Shown: positions 16,725 to 26,280, counted from the first letter of the stretch. The stretch is DNA of 64,000 bases from Leptobacterium_A meishanense (GCF_037645805.1 NZ_JBBEXE010000001.1:124001-188000), one strand, 5' to 3'. Translations and numbers: made by a program. Notes: generated by a model not told the origin, from the letters alone.

Positions 16725-17768
16725 TTAAATTTCATTTTTACGTATTTCTATAGGTTTTTTACCTAAGCTATGGAGCATTTGTACATGATCTCCTATTGCA
16801 TGTATAAAACTTCTTTTAACATTATAGGGCAACCCAAATTCTTGTGCTGTTTTCTTTACAATATGGGCTAGCTTTTTATAATGTACATGGCATACATTCG
16901 GTAAGATATGATGTTCAATTTGGTGGTTTAATCCTCCTAAAAACCAAAAAAGAATGTTGCTGTTAGGTGAAAAATTAACTGTTGTGGAAAATTGATGCCT
17001 ATACCAATTATCGTTCATGACCCCTTCTTTATCAGGTAGTGGAAATTCATTTATTGGCATAATATGAGCTACTTGGAATACTAGGCTTACCAATAACCCG
17101 GTGACAAAATGCATGCTGACAAATGCAAGTAGGATAACCCACCAGGGCGCGGACAGCATAATCATTGGTATTAGTATAGCGTAGCTAAAATAAAATAGTT
17201 TCCAAGCTATCATACTTACAAGGATTTTGTTATAGTCCTCTTTGTTGTCTATATACCCCATATTTCTATAACGTTTTAGACGAACAAAATCTTTAGTTGT
17301 AACCCAAGAGAGTGTTGATATTCCATAAAAAAACCATATATATATATGTTGAAACCGATGCACCCAGTAATGTTTCGCATGGGGTGAAAACCGTAAGAAA
17401 AACGGTGCATTGAGATCGTCATCTGCATGATTGATATTTGTATATGTATGATGCAACATATTGTGTTGTATTTTCCAAATAGCCGCATTGGCTCCAATCA
17501 GGTTAAATGTATATCCTAAAAGAGTGTTAACTTTTTTGTTTTTTGAATATGCCCCGTGTATTGCATCGTGCATTACCCCCATTCCAATACCGGACATGCC
17601 TATGCCGCTAATAATATACAATCCAAAAATGATAGCTACAGAAGTTACCATTCCTGTTGAAAGAATAGCTAGAGGCACAAAAAATAGGCTTAGCATAATG
17701 ATGGTTTTAACTTTCATCGCATCATTTGCATTTTTGCTTTTGCCATTTGTTTTAAAATAGGCATTCAT
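16725..17768 (-). CDS. Membrane fatty-acid (acyl-CoA) desaturase
   Basis: A 347-residue integral membrane protein with the three His boxes of the front-end/acyl-lipid desaturase family: HDAIHG near residue 67, HNMLHH near 103 and QIEHH near 283. Two pairs of hydrophobic segments lie around residues 25-65 and 185-240. It introduces a double bond into acyl chains and raises membrane fluidity. Its position next to two cold-shock genes supports a role in cold adaptation. The frame is intact. Confidence 0.92.
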   Translation of the reverse strand: MNAYFKTNGKSKNANDAMKVKTIIMLSLFFVPLAILSTGMVTSVAIIFGLYIISGIGMSGIGMGVMHDAIHGAYSKNKKVNTLLGYTFNLIGANAAIWKIQHNMLHHTYTNINHADDDLNAPFFLRFSPHAKHYWVHRFQHIYIWFFYGISTLSWVTTKDFVRLKRYRNMGYIDNKEDYNKILVSMIAWKLFYFSYAILIPMIMLSAPWWVILLAFVSMHFVTGLLVSLVFQVAHIMPINEFPLPDKEGVMNDNWYRHQFSTTVNFSPNSNILFWFLGGLNHQIEHHILPNVCHVHYKKLAHIVKKTAQEFGLPYNVKRSFIHAIGDHVQMLHSLGKKPIEIRKNEI

Positions 17769-18265
17769 CCTAATTCTTAATGTTTTTGAAAAGTCGGAAT
17801 GCTTGTTTTTGGGGAATATTGGATTTTTGATAATGTACTTTATAATGTTATAATGGATTAAAACATACCATAAAGTATGCCATAACCGTTTTAAGTTATA
17901 TACGCTTCATACGCTATAACAATTAAATTATTAAAGAAACAATGGATTGATTAAATTCTGAAGAAAATAAAAAAAGCTACTCTAACAACTAATTTGTGGT
18001 AAAGATAATTGAATTCATCTTAGTATTTACCAGAATTACGTTAAATTTTTAATAATGAATTGACGTCATGACTAAATTGTGAAGGTGCTACTATAGTAAT
18101 ACAGTTGTAGATATAAAAGAACAGATCATTTTATGGAGTTACTTTATAATCTCATTTAAAATCTATCTTTTGTCTTGATGTAAAAGAAATATTTACGAAC
18201 ACTTGAAACAATATTAATGCGTGAGCTAAACAAAAATTATGCTTTTATATGTAGTAATAAAACGC
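17769..18265. other. Gene-free region between desaturase and companion protein
   Basis: About 500 AT-rich bases. It must hold the promoter of the desaturase gene on the minus strand. A small palindrome (catac/gtatg, near 17868-17883) and a partial copy of the dispersed repeat cttttgtcttgatg at 18167-18189 are the only structure I see. No coding frame is supported. Confidence 0.5.
18167..18189. repeat. Partial second copy of dispersed intergenic repeat
   Basis: cttttgtcttgatgtaaaag matches the block at 12670-12689 with one difference. The second half containing the inverted arm is missing. Confidence 0.5.
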
Positions 18266-18877
18266 TTAAGACACAAAGATGCTTGTCATTATTATATGTG
18301 TATTCGTATTCAGTTCTCTTCCTTTAAAATGGTATGGGCCCAATCCGTTTCCTATCTCATCACTAATTAAAAAGCGAACCTGCCAGATATTCCTACCGGT
18401 ATTATTAATAACTATATTTAATAAATGATCTCCTAAATTGAGAATAGGGGTGCCAATGGTTACCTCCTTGTGAGATTGGTTTGTATTTAAGGTTTTTCCA
18501 CCAATTCTATTACCATTTATAAAAACTTCTGCCTCGTCATCTACTTCATATAGCGTAATGAACAACCTGCCTCCTGCTCCAAGCCTTATGGAATCTGTGC
18601 TATGGTATATTATTCTAGGTCCCAGCCATTCTTTAACACTATTAATTACCATATTGAGGAACTGAGGGATTTCATCAACTACCTTTTTAGCCCCAGTTTT
18701 TAAACTTTCTTCAACAAAAGCCTCTCCTATTTCTTCAGGTGTTTTTGCTTTATCAATGACCCTTTCATCATCGTAACTACCCGGAGAAACAGAAGGGGGC
18801 GAATCAATAGCTGCTTTATTTGAATCAGTTGGTGTGGACTGATGTGGAGCAGTATTCTCTCCTAGATTATCTTCCAT
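18266..18877 (-). CDS. Unknown protein with C-terminal beta-sandwich, partner of trypsin-like protease
   Basis: A 203-residue protein I do not recognise by family. Residues 1-45 are rich in Ser, Pro, Asp and Thr and likely disordered. Residues 46-90 look helical. Residues 95-203 alternate short beta strands (EAEVFINGNRIGGK, NLGDHLLNIVINNTG), like jelly-roll or Ig-like modules. There is no signal peptide. It begins 21 bases after the stop of the protease gene, so the two form an operon. It could be a substrate, inhibitor or adaptor of the protease; none of these is shown. Confidence 0.6.
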   Translation of the reverse strand: MEDNLGENTAPHQSTPTDSNKAAIDSPPSVSPGSYDDERVIDKAKTPEEIGEAFVEESLKTGAKKVVDEIPQFLNMVINSVKEWLGPRIIYHSTDSIRLGAGGRLFITLYEVDDEAEVFINGNRIGGKTLNTNQSHKEVTIGTPILNLGDHLLNIVINNTGRNIWQVRFLISDEIGNGLGPYHFKGRELNTNTHIIMTSIFVS

Positions 18878-18898
18878 AACTATATCATCAAAATATTG

Positions 18899-19789
18899 CT
18901 ATTTATACTTATTCCTTGCAAAATTCACTAGATCTACCATCGCTTTTCCTCCTGAAAAGACTGAGAATCTTTCTGCATCATTGGTTATCCCTGATAATAC
19001 TCCGATAATCCTAGGCCCATTATCAAATCGCCATAAAGGGCCTCCGGATTGCCCGGATTCTTGATCTGCATCGGTTCCCAATAAAACCCCATGTACTTCA
19101 ATTTTTGGATCATATTTAGGGCGGCATATTTTTGGCAATGCTTTAATAATGTCTATGTTTTTTTGAAAATGTGGTACTGTCTGAAATCCTGGGTATCCAA
19201 TATGCGACCATCCAAGGTTTCTGTCTGTTTCATTAAAAACAGAAGTTCCCATCCATCCAAGGTTTTTAGCATTCCCTAGAGGTTTGTCTAATATCAAAAT
19301 AGCATAATCTACTGCTTTTTCTGTTTCTGTAAGACCTCCATTAGGTACTTTGCACCACCAAAGCGCGGTAACAACTTTCGAGTCTCCATAAGGTTTCGTT
19401 GATTTGTATTGTGCAGGTGTGAATCTTGTTGGTAATAACCCACCGCTTTTATTTAATATGACACCATGGTTAGAGGTAAGTACATGTCTTGGGCCAACTA
19501 GTATCCCTGTACCCTTAGTGCCATTTATTCCGGGAACAGAATCAACATCAACGATGCCTACACAGCCCCATGGATATACTGGGTTTTCAAAAGGTCTCCT
19601 ATCATCTTTTCCGAAAATATTTTTAAGCCGTGTATTCATTTCTCCGTCCAAAGGAGTCATGTTTTCATTTCCACTATAATTAGATGGATCTGTTTGATCT
19701 TTAGAATCTTGTATATCAATAGTGTTATGCATTTCGTTTAAATATACAGGACCCTTTTCATTACTTATATTTAAATATAATTCTTTCAT
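18899..19789 (-). CDS. Trypsin-like serine protease without signal peptide
   Basis: A 296-residue chymotrypsin-fold protease. The triad is complete: His108 in VLTSNHGV, Asp161 in VDYAILIL, Ser248 in SGQSGGPLW. The V8/glutamyl-endopeptidase style of the His and Ser motifs suggests that subfamily. The first 60 residues are polar and acidic with no secretion signal or membrane segment, so the enzyme appears to stay in the cytoplasm, unusual for this fold. It is followed by a beta-sandwich protein of unknown role. Intracellular trypsin-like proteases occur as effectors in bacterial conflict systems; that role is only a possibility here. Confidence 0.85.
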   Translation of the reverse strand: MKELYLNISNEKGPVYLNEMHNTIDIQDSKDQTDPSNYSGNENMTPLDGEMNTRLKNIFGKDDRRPFENPVYPWGCVGIVDVDSVPGINGTKGTGILVGPRHVLTSNHGVILNKSGGLLPTRFTPAQYKSTKPYGDSKVVTALWWCKVPNGGLTETEKAVDYAILILDKPLGNAKNLGWMGTSVFNETDRNLGWSHIGYPGFQTVPHFQKNIDIIKALPKICRPKYDPKIEVHGVLLGTDADQESGQSGGPLWRFDNGPRIIGVLSGITNDAERFSVFSGGKAMVDLVNFARNKYK

Positions 19790-19981
19790 ATACTATTCTT
19801 TTTAAATTATAAATATACTGCTAAATATACATTTTTTTCGTTTTTAATAGAAAGAAAAAAAATAATTATTTGTTTAATATACTTACATTTTATATATCAT
19901 GTATTATCATTTTAACTGTAGAGTACCGAAAAGTTAACTTAAAAGTAGGATCTAAAAATAATAAAGAAATTGATTTAATAC

Positions 19982-20626
19982 TTATTCTTTAACAATAATA
20001 AGCGTAGCCTTCCCCCCGGTGGCTAAATTCCATCTATTTGCAGAGATTAGGTTCCCTTGATCGTCATAAACCTGAAACTCTGCCGTATTAGGTCCAGAAG
20101 TACCCTGGTTCAATGCCTGGAAGTCAATTTTATTAAAGCCTTCTTCTAAAGGAAGTTCAAAGCTTTTAAACTTATAATCGAGGAAAATCCCCGGTTGCAC
20201 AATATGGTCGTTGACATAGACACGCACAATATCACCATCAACATATTCGTGGTCCCTGCATATGATTCTTGCTGTTTTCGCATTGCTTTTAAATTCGCCC
20301 AGAAACTGACTGGTATTATAAGCCGCATTACCTTCTTTGCTTTCCTTTTTCTTATCAAACTGCTTTTGATACAATACAGCAGGATCTACTAAATTATTTT
20401 GTGCAGCCATATTAACCCCTTTTTTATTTTCCGGCAATAGTGATTTATATTCAACAGGAGCTTTCAAATCTTTTAGGCTATTATTTGCTGGGGCATCCTT
20501 AGAAAACAAAACGGAAGAAGAAGGAAACGGTTTGTTTTTCGAATCCGGAGGTATATCCTTATCCTGAGCTGTCGCCATCACAAAAAATCCAATAAAACAA
20601 CTTATTGTCAAATAATACTTAATCAC
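19982..20626 (-). CDS. Secreted protein of unknown function with beta-rich C-terminal domain
   Basis: The start is uncertain. The full frame opens with a TTG at 20680; the GTG at 20626 gives a 214-residue protein whose first residues (IKYYLTISCFIGFFVMATAQ) are a clean signal peptide, so it is preferred. Residues 25-115 are charged and low-complexity. Residues 120-214 form a beta-rich module with DGDIVRVYVNDH, a GFNKIDFQALNQG turn and NTAEFQVYDDQG. I recall this module as common in Bacteroidota secreted proteins of unknown role. It is divergent from ompW and separate from the protease pair. Confidence 0.65.
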   Translation of the reverse strand: MIKYYLTISCFIGFFVMATAQDKDIPPDSKNKPFPSSSVLFSKDAPANNSLKDLKAPVEYKSLLPENKKGVNMAAQNNLVDPAVLYQKQFDKKKESKEGNAAYNTSQFLGEFKSNAKTARIICRDHEYVDGDIVRVYVNDHIVQPGIFLDYKFKSFELPLEEGFNKIDFQALNQGTSGPNTAEFQVYDDQGNLISANRWNLATGGKATLIIVKE

Positions 20627-20789
20627 CGCATTTTCATTTATTGAAGCTACTTCAAGAAGTAAGCTTTCATAGTGAAACAAAGATAGTTTTTCTTTTTATA
20701 TAGACATAAATCATCAAATATCACACCAATTATTTTTGATTTAATAGTGATCAATGATTTTTATCATCTTTCTGTGATTTTTTGCACGA

Positions 20790-20797
20790 TACTTTTG
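20790..20797 (+). promoter_or_regulatory. Candidate -7 element of ompW promoter
   Basis: tacttttg matches the Bacteroidota -7 consensus TAnnTTTG and lies 28 bases before the ompW start codon. No convincing -33 TTTG is seen at the usual spacing. Confidence 0.45.
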
Positions 20798-20824
20798 TGT
20801 TAAATAATCGTAATAATCAAAAAG

Positions 20825-21475
20825 ATGAGACAAAAATTAATTTTACTCGCTGTAATCTTATGTGCAACTATAGGTGTTTATGCACAAAAAAATAATACGG
20901 ACACGTCAACATTTAGTAAATGGCAAGTGCGATTGCGGGGAATTGTAGTTACTCCTGATGAAACTGCCTCTATAGAAACTATTGGTGGAGATGTTAATAT
21001 CTCAACAACTTTTGTCCCTGAATTGGATTTCACCTATTTTTTCACGGAAAACTGGGCAGTAGAATTAATCTTGGCAACTACAAAACACGATGTTAAAGCT
21101 GTTAGTACGGCTGCAGGCGATATAGATTTAGGAGATGTATGGTTATTGCCTCCAACCTTAACAGGACAGTATCATTTCACAGGGGGAAATTTCATCCCGT
21201 ATTTAGGCGCAGGGATCAATTATACCATTTTTTATGGGGCTGATGAAGGACCGGTTGCAAATGATATAGACTATGATAATTCAGTGGGGTTTGCACTGCA
21301 AGGCGGGTTTGATTATATGCTAAATGAAAAATGGTTTTTAAATATAGATATCAAAAAACTCTTTTTGCAAACAGACGTTACTGTCAATGCTACAACAGCT
21401 TTAGGGGCTACTGTTGGTGCAGATGTGGATATCAATCCTTGGATATTTGGTTTTGGCGTCGGTGTAAAATTATAA
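20825..21475 (+). CDS. OmpW-family outer membrane protein
   Basis: A 216-residue protein with a signal peptide (to residue 20, ending GVYAQ). The rest is an eight-stranded beta-barrel pattern with OmpW hallmarks: WQVRLRGIVVTPDE at the start, LPPTLTGQYHF mid-protein, YLGAGINYT, and a terminal strand INPWIFGFGVGVKL. OmpW proteins form narrow channels for small hydrophobic molecules. A strong hairpin terminator follows. Confidence 0.92.
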   Translation: MRQKLILLAVILCATIGVYAQKNNTDTSTFSKWQVRLRGIVVTPDETASIETIGGDVNISTTFVPELDFTYFFTENWAVELILATTKHDVKAVSTAAGDIDLGDVWLLPPTLTGQYHFTGGNFIPYLGAGINYTIFYGADEGPVANDIDYDNSVGFALQGGFDYMLNEKWFLNIDIKKLFLQTDVTVNATTALGATVGADVDINPWIFGFGVGVKL

Positions 21476-21501
21476 TACTTAACAAGGGGGGGGGTAGATA
21501 T

Positions 21502-21540
21502 AAATCCGTTTATGATATGATAAACGGATTTATTTTTTAT
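21502..21540 (+). terminator. Terminator of ompW
   Basis: aaatccgtttat and ataaacggattt form a 12-bp stem with a six-base loop followed by attttttat. It sits just after an uninterrupted run of nine G at 21486-21494. Confidence 0.88.
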
Positions 21541-21566
21541 ATGCTTTTATATCTATATGTTAGTGT

Positions 21567-21574
21567 TACTTTTG
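21567..21574 (+). promoter_or_regulatory. Candidate -7 element of mscS-like gene
   Basis: tacttttg fits TAnnTTTG and lies inside the longest possible reading frame, 19 bases before the ATG at 21593. It therefore argues for 21593, not 21557, as the start. Confidence 0.5.
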
Positions 21575-21592
21575 CACTTCATACTATCTTTA

Positions 21593-22870
21593 ATGGAAAC
21601 ACAAGACAAAATACTTCAATACAGTCGGTTATTTTACGACTATTTAGTTGATCGTGGTTATGGGGAAGGTGCAGCAATAAGCCTAAATTTACTGGTGAAT
21701 GCCTTGGTATTGACACTCACCATAATTATTATCGATCAAATATTGCGAAGGGTCATTATAAAAGCCTTTCAAGTTTTTACAACCAAAACAAAAACTACAT
21801 TTGATGACTTTTTGGTAAAGAGCAACTTCCCAAAATATGTTGCTCGTGTCATCCCTTTTATTATTATTCAAAGAGCAATCCCCTATGTATTTGTAGATTT
21901 TCCGAAAAGTGAGGACATCCTGATCAAGATCACGGATGTTTACCTTATTTTCCTTGTTATATGGATCTTAAGAAGTGTTGTAAGAACCAGTAAACGGTAC
22001 TTGAAAAATAAAGATTCGTTTAAAGACAAGCCTATGGAGAGTTATGCGCAGATAGTCATGATGTTCTTTTGGTTTATTGGGATCATTTTTATTTTTTCTG
22101 AGCTTACCGGTCAATCTATTGGGAAATTCTTAACTACATTAGGTGCTGCATCAGCCATTCTTTTATTTGTGTTTAAAGATACTATACTAGGGTTTGTTGC
22201 CAGTATTCAGGTTTCTGTCAATGACATGGTACGGATCGGTGATTGGATTACACAGGAGAAATATGGTGCCGATGGTGATGTGATTGAGATTAATTTAACA
22301 ACCGTAAAGGTTAAAAATTTTGACCATACAATCACTACTCTCCCTACGTATGCATTGGTTTCCGACTCTTTTAGAAACTGGAGAGGGATGCAAGAAAGTG
22401 GTGGCAGGCGTATCAAAAGGGCTATTCATATAAAAGCTTCCAGTGTTCGGTTCCTTTCGGGTGAAGATTTAGATCAGTTTTCTAAAATTCAAGCAGTAAA
22501 ACATTATATAGCACATCGGCAAAAAGACATTGACAAGTACAATACAGAGCATAATTATGACAAATCAATTGCAGTAAACGGACGAAACCAAACCAATCTT
22601 GGGATTTTCAGAAAGTATTGTGATCTATATCTTGAAAATCACCCCGCAACTAATAAAGGGTTGATGATAATGACGCGTCATTTAGCTCCCACACCACAAG
22701 GAATCCCTATAGAGGTATATCTTTTCTCAAGTGACAAGCGCTGGGAAAACTATGAGCATATTATGGCAGATATTTTTGAGCATTTGATTGGAGCGGTGTC
22801 CTATTTTGATCTGGAATTGTTTGAATTACCAAATAGCAAAGATATAAGAGCATTAACGGCAAAAAGTTAA
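21593..22870 (+). CDS. Mechanosensitive channel, MscS family (YbdG-like)
   Basis: A 425-residue membrane protein from the ATG at 21593; the upstream ATG at 21557 overlaps a likely promoter. Transmembrane helices lie near residues 30-50, 75-95, 105-125, 150-170 and 178-200. The last is the pore helix (TLGAASAILLFVFKDTILGF), followed by the MscS beta domain (VNDMVRIGDWI, then NLTTVKVKNFDHTITTLPTYAL). A cytoplasmic insert with RGMQESGGRRIKR is typical of the YbdG/YnaI-like branch. It releases solutes on osmotic downshock. Confidence 0.9.
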   Translation: METQDKILQYSRLFYDYLVDRGYGEGAAISLNLLVNALVLTLTIIIIDQILRRVIIKAFQVFTTKTKTTFDDFLVKSNFPKYVARVIPFIIIQRAIPYVFVDFPKSEDILIKITDVYLIFLVIWILRSVVRTSKRYLKNKDSFKDKPMESYAQIVMMFFWFIGIIFIFSELTGQSIGKFLTTLGAASAILLFVFKDTILGFVASIQVSVNDMVRIGDWITQEKYGADGDVIEINLTTVKVKNFDHTITTLPTYALVSDSFRNWRGMQESGGRRIKRAIHIKASSVRFLSGEDLDQFSKIQAVKHYIAHRQKDIDKYNTEHNYDKSIAVNGRNQTNLGIFRKYCDLYLENHPATNKGLMIMTRHLAPTPQGIPIEVYLFSSDKRWENYEHIMADIFEHLIGAVSYFDLELFELPNSKDIRALTAKS

Positions 22871-22935
22871 TCACAAGTCTGTTAAAAATTTTTCAACGTC
22901 TTATCATTGTCCTTTATAACTTTTACATACAAAAA

Positions 22936-22963
22936 ACCCAAAGGGTTTATAATTCCTTTGGGT
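22936..22963. terminator. Bidirectional terminator between mscS-like gene and metalloprotease
   Basis: acccaaagg and cctttgggt form a 9-bp stem with a 10-base loop between two convergent genes. A-rich and T-rich flanks favour use from both sides. Confidence 0.8.
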
Positions 22964-22987
22964 CTTTCGTGGATTTAATTTTTATAG

Positions 22988-25453
22988 TTATTTAGGGTCT
23001 AATATATTTGATATACGCTCCTTGATATCTTGTAGATGATAGCGACTCATTCGATCGTTTGTTTTTCCTATAGCAGCGTTTATATTTTGTTTTAATATAT
23101 TCAATTGAGCCCTAGCAGCAGCTCGTATATCGGATTGACTAACTTCTATTTCTGAGGTATTCCTATTTCCTGTTTGCTCCTGTGTCATTAAATATGATAT
23201 CCTATCAATATAGGCACGCTGAAGATTTCTTCGGTAAGTATCAATCTTTCTTCCTTGTCTTAGCTCATCAAATATCCCCTTCCTTAAATCATCCATCATA
23301 TCAATTAGTTTATATGCTTTATCTCCATATAAAGCCTCATTTTCAATTATTCGGGCCATGCGCCCAAAATCAAGAATATTGTATAATGTGCGAACTTGGG
23401 TACTTCTAATCCGTTCTACATTTCCATCATGTTCAATTTTATTTAATATACTTGGTTCTATTAACCATTCAGGGGTGTTGAACAGTTCTTTTTGAATGAA
23501 TTGCATACATTTTTCCTGATGCGCTCTTGGGACATGTGAATAAACAGGGCTTCCTTGATCATAGGTTTTAAAGTATTCATACACTCCTCCTATATTGTTT
23601 GAAACATGCCCCATATACCGGTTGTATTGCCCTAAGACTTGACCATAAAGAGTTTCCAAGTCATCATAATTTTTACCTTCTTCTTTTGTCCATTCGATAA
23701 GATTTGGAACAATACGCTTTAAGTTTGCTATTCCATAGGTGCTAGCTTTTACTGCGTCATCTCCGAGGTCTTCTGTCTGTGAGCTCGGATCTACTACTCC
23801 AAATTGCTGTCGGCCAAACCTATACATTGGGTCATCTTCATGCTCTAATATCCAAGAGTCGAGTATTGGTTTTTCTTCTTCCGCATTTTTATTCAAAATA
23901 GGCCTGTATCCCCATTTGATAGCGTGTTTATCATAAATCCCTATGTTTGGCATTAATGCTACTCCTTTATCCTCAGGTTGCGCTACATAATTAAATCTTG
24001 CATAATCCATTATAGATGGCGCAGTACCATACTTGTTAGTAAAAGAAGCTGATCTTAAAGAATCAACAGGATACGCAGCACTACTCCCCATATTATGAGG
24101 TAATCCTAATGTATGTCCCACTTCATGAGCAGATACAAACCGGATCAACCTTCCCATAATTTCATCTTTAAAGGCTACCCCTCTTGCATCAGGATTGATA
24201 GCTGCTGTTTGTACAAAAAACCAGTTTCTAAGAAGAGTCATAACATTATGGTACCAATTAATATCCGATTCTAAAATTTCTCCACTTCTTGGATCACTTA
24301 CATGGGGCCCATTAGCATTAGGTATTGGAGAGGCTAAATATCTGACTACGGAATATCGTACATCCTCAGGAGACCATTCTGGATCTTCTTCTGATGTAGG
24401 GGGGTCTTTAGCAAGAATGGCATTTTTAAAGCCGGCTTCTTCAAAAGCAACTTGCCAGTCTTCAATTCCTTGTTTAATATATTTTCGCCACTTTTCCGGC
24501 GTTGCTCTGTCTATATAATATACAATAGGTTTTTTGGGCTCTACTAATTCTCCACGTAGAAATTTTTCTTTATCTTCTTTTTTCACTTCCAATCTCCATC
24601 TATCCAAATATCGAACCGTTTTACTTTCTTGCGCTTCCAATCCATAATCCACTTGTCCGCGTGCAAACCACCCTACCCTTTGGTCAAAATAACGGCGCTT
24701 CATAGGGCTTTTAGGCAATAATACCATTGAATTGTTCATTTCTACTGTTATGGACCCTAAGCTTTGGTTACTGGGGGGCTCTTTTGCTTTATATGTCTTT
24801 ACATGCCTAGACTCAATATTCATAGGGTAACTTTTTATACTTTCTATATATGTCCTATCTTTATCTAGGCTTGTCACTTTGTAACGATCTCTATAAAACT
24901 TAGGCATTCCAAGTGGTATAACATCATCTGTGAATAGTTTATTTACATTGATAACTGTACTAGTAGAATCTCTTCCATAGGCTTTAATATCAAAGGAATA
25001 TAATATGGGCTCAAAATTTGAATTAACAACAGCTTCATGTATTGGTAAAGAATCTGAAGCAACTACTTCATGAGAAACAACTCGTAAAAGAATCCGATCA
25101 GGTTTCTTTTCCCATCTCAATACTTGTGTATTTACTTTTCCTCCTCCAAAACCTATTTGAGAAGCGGTCTTAGCTATTCGTGTAACCATCAACATTTCTC
25201 TTCCAAATAAAGAGTCCGGGATTTCATAATAATAATCTGCTGCAACTTTATGGGTAGAAAATAATCCGATATCTGTTATAGCATCACTTGTAATTACCTT
25301 ATCATAAGGCTGTATGCCATTCTTGTTTTTTTTGACTTCTTTCTTCTCTGGTTCTTTACTTTTTTTCTTTTTAAATAATTGGGCTTTTAAATCTGGGGTG
25401 TTTATAAATAACATGCATATTATAAACAATAAATAATGTTTGTGTTTCTTCAT
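22988..25453 (-). CDS. Zinc-dependent metalloprotease, DUF5117/DUF5118 type, exported
   Basis: An 821-residue protein with a signal peptide ending at TPDLKAQ (residue 25). Residues 26-45 are Lys-rich. A long N-terminal region (50-300) matches the DUF5118/DUF5117 pattern of large Bacteroidota metalloproteases. The metzincin zinc motif HEVGHTLGLPH is at 443-453, followed by SIMDYARFNYV (near 486), which contains the Met-turn. The substrate is unknown; such proteins act in the periplasm or outer membrane. No C-terminal sorting domain of the type IX system is evident. Confidence 0.88.
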   Translation of the reverse strand: MKKHKHYLLFIICMLFINTPDLKAQLFKKKKSKEPEKKEVKKNKNGIQPYDKVITSDAITDIGLFSTHKVAADYYYEIPDSLFGREMLMVTRIAKTASQIGFGGGKVNTQVLRWEKKPDRILLRVVSHEVVASDSLPIHEAVVNSNFEPILYSFDIKAYGRDSTSTVINVNKLFTDDVIPLGMPKFYRDRYKVTSLDKDRTYIESIKSYPMNIESRHVKTYKAKEPPSNQSLGSITVEMNNSMVLLPKSPMKRRYFDQRVGWFARGQVDYGLEAQESKTVRYLDRWRLEVKKEDKEKFLRGELVEPKKPIVYYIDRATPEKWRKYIKQGIEDWQVAFEEAGFKNAILAKDPPTSEEDPEWSPEDVRYSVVRYLASPIPNANGPHVSDPRSGEILESDINWYHNVMTLLRNWFFVQTAAINPDARGVAFKDEIMGRLIRFVSAHEVGHTLGLPHNMGSSAAYPVDSLRSASFTNKYGTAPSIMDYARFNYVAQPEDKGVALMPNIGIYDKHAIKWGYRPILNKNAEEEKPILDSWILEHEDDPMYRFGRQQFGVVDPSSQTEDLGDDAVKASTYGIANLKRIVPNLIEWTKEEGKNYDDLETLYGQVLGQYNRYMGHVSNNIGGVYEYFKTYDQGSPVYSHVPRAHQEKCMQFIQKELFNTPEWLIEPSILNKIEHDGNVERIRSTQVRTLYNILDFGRMARIIENEALYGDKAYKLIDMMDDLRKGIFDELRQGRKIDTYRRNLQRAYIDRISYLMTQEQTGNRNTSEIEVSQSDIRAAARAQLNILKQNINAAIGKTNDRMSRYHLQDIKERISNILDPK

Positions 25454-25548
25454 TTTTTTTAAGATTAGTTAAATTTATATATTATTCATATTGTTATTTT
25501 GTTTGTAATTGGCATGAGAATAATACTTAAAAAGGCACATTGGTTAAT

Positions 25549-26280
25549 TTAAATAGTAATTAAAAATCTTTCAACGGCCTGCCAATACCCTTTATGGTCA
25601 TTAAATTGTTCCCACAATGCCCTGGAACCATGATTTCCTTTTGTTTCCGGAAGATAAAAAGCTTTTGATGTACTTGGGATGACATCATATATAGATTGCC
25701 AATTACCCTGTTCTTTTTTGGCAGAAGTAATAAACACCGGTACTGTAATATTCTGTGCACTACGTTTAATAAAATCCTGTTCACCAAAATATTCTCCCGG
25801 GGCAAATGACAGTATAGCATCTACCATTTCAGGATAATCACCTCCATATTTTAAGACCAATGCAGAGGAATACGAACTTCCCCATATAATAATCTTTTTA
25901 GGATTGTGTTTTTCTTTTATATACGCTACACTTGTCTCTATATCTTGATAAGCATCTACATAACCAGTTGTTTTTCCTTTTGTAGTGGCTTCTTTGTAAG
26001 TTTCATTTGAAATACTATTAACAGTTCCTCCGGAGCGGAGGTCAACAGCCAAACAGTTATAACCCATTTTAGTAAGCTTAGGTGCTATTTCCAGATATTC
26101 CCCCCTGCTCCATCGCGCTTGATGAAAAAGGATGATGAATTTTTCAGAATTAGCCTGTGAATATAAATCGGCAGTTATTGTCAGATTGTCTTTAGAAGGA
26201 AAAGTGATGGTTTGCTGTGCCCTTAGATTTGATACTATTCCAATAAGCACAATAACAAGTAGGTGGGTATTAGTTCTCAT
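25549..26280 (-). CDS. Alpha/beta hydrolase, exported
   Basis: A 243-residue protein with a signal peptide (MRTNTHLLVIVLIGIVSNLRAQ). The nucleophile elbow is GSSYSS near residue 138; an acidic residue and a final His in TKGNHGSRALW near residue 217 complete the triad. Short length and the FHQARWSRGEY motif near residue 51 suggest a dienelactone-hydrolase-like or prolyl-oligopeptidase-like esterase. Substrate unknown. It is monocistronic on this strand. Confidence 0.8.
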   Translation of the reverse strand: MRTNTHLLVIVLIGIVSNLRAQQTITFPSKDNLTITADLYSQANSEKFIILFHQARWSRGEYLEIAPKLTKMGYNCLAVDLRSGGTVNSISNETYKEATTKGKTTGYVDAYQDIETSVAYIKEKHNPKKIIIWGSSYSSALVLKYGGDYPEMVDAILSFAPGEYFGEQDFIKRSAQNITVPVFITSAKKEQGNWQSIYDVIPSTSKAFYLPETKGNHGSRALWEQFNDHKGYWQAVERFLITI

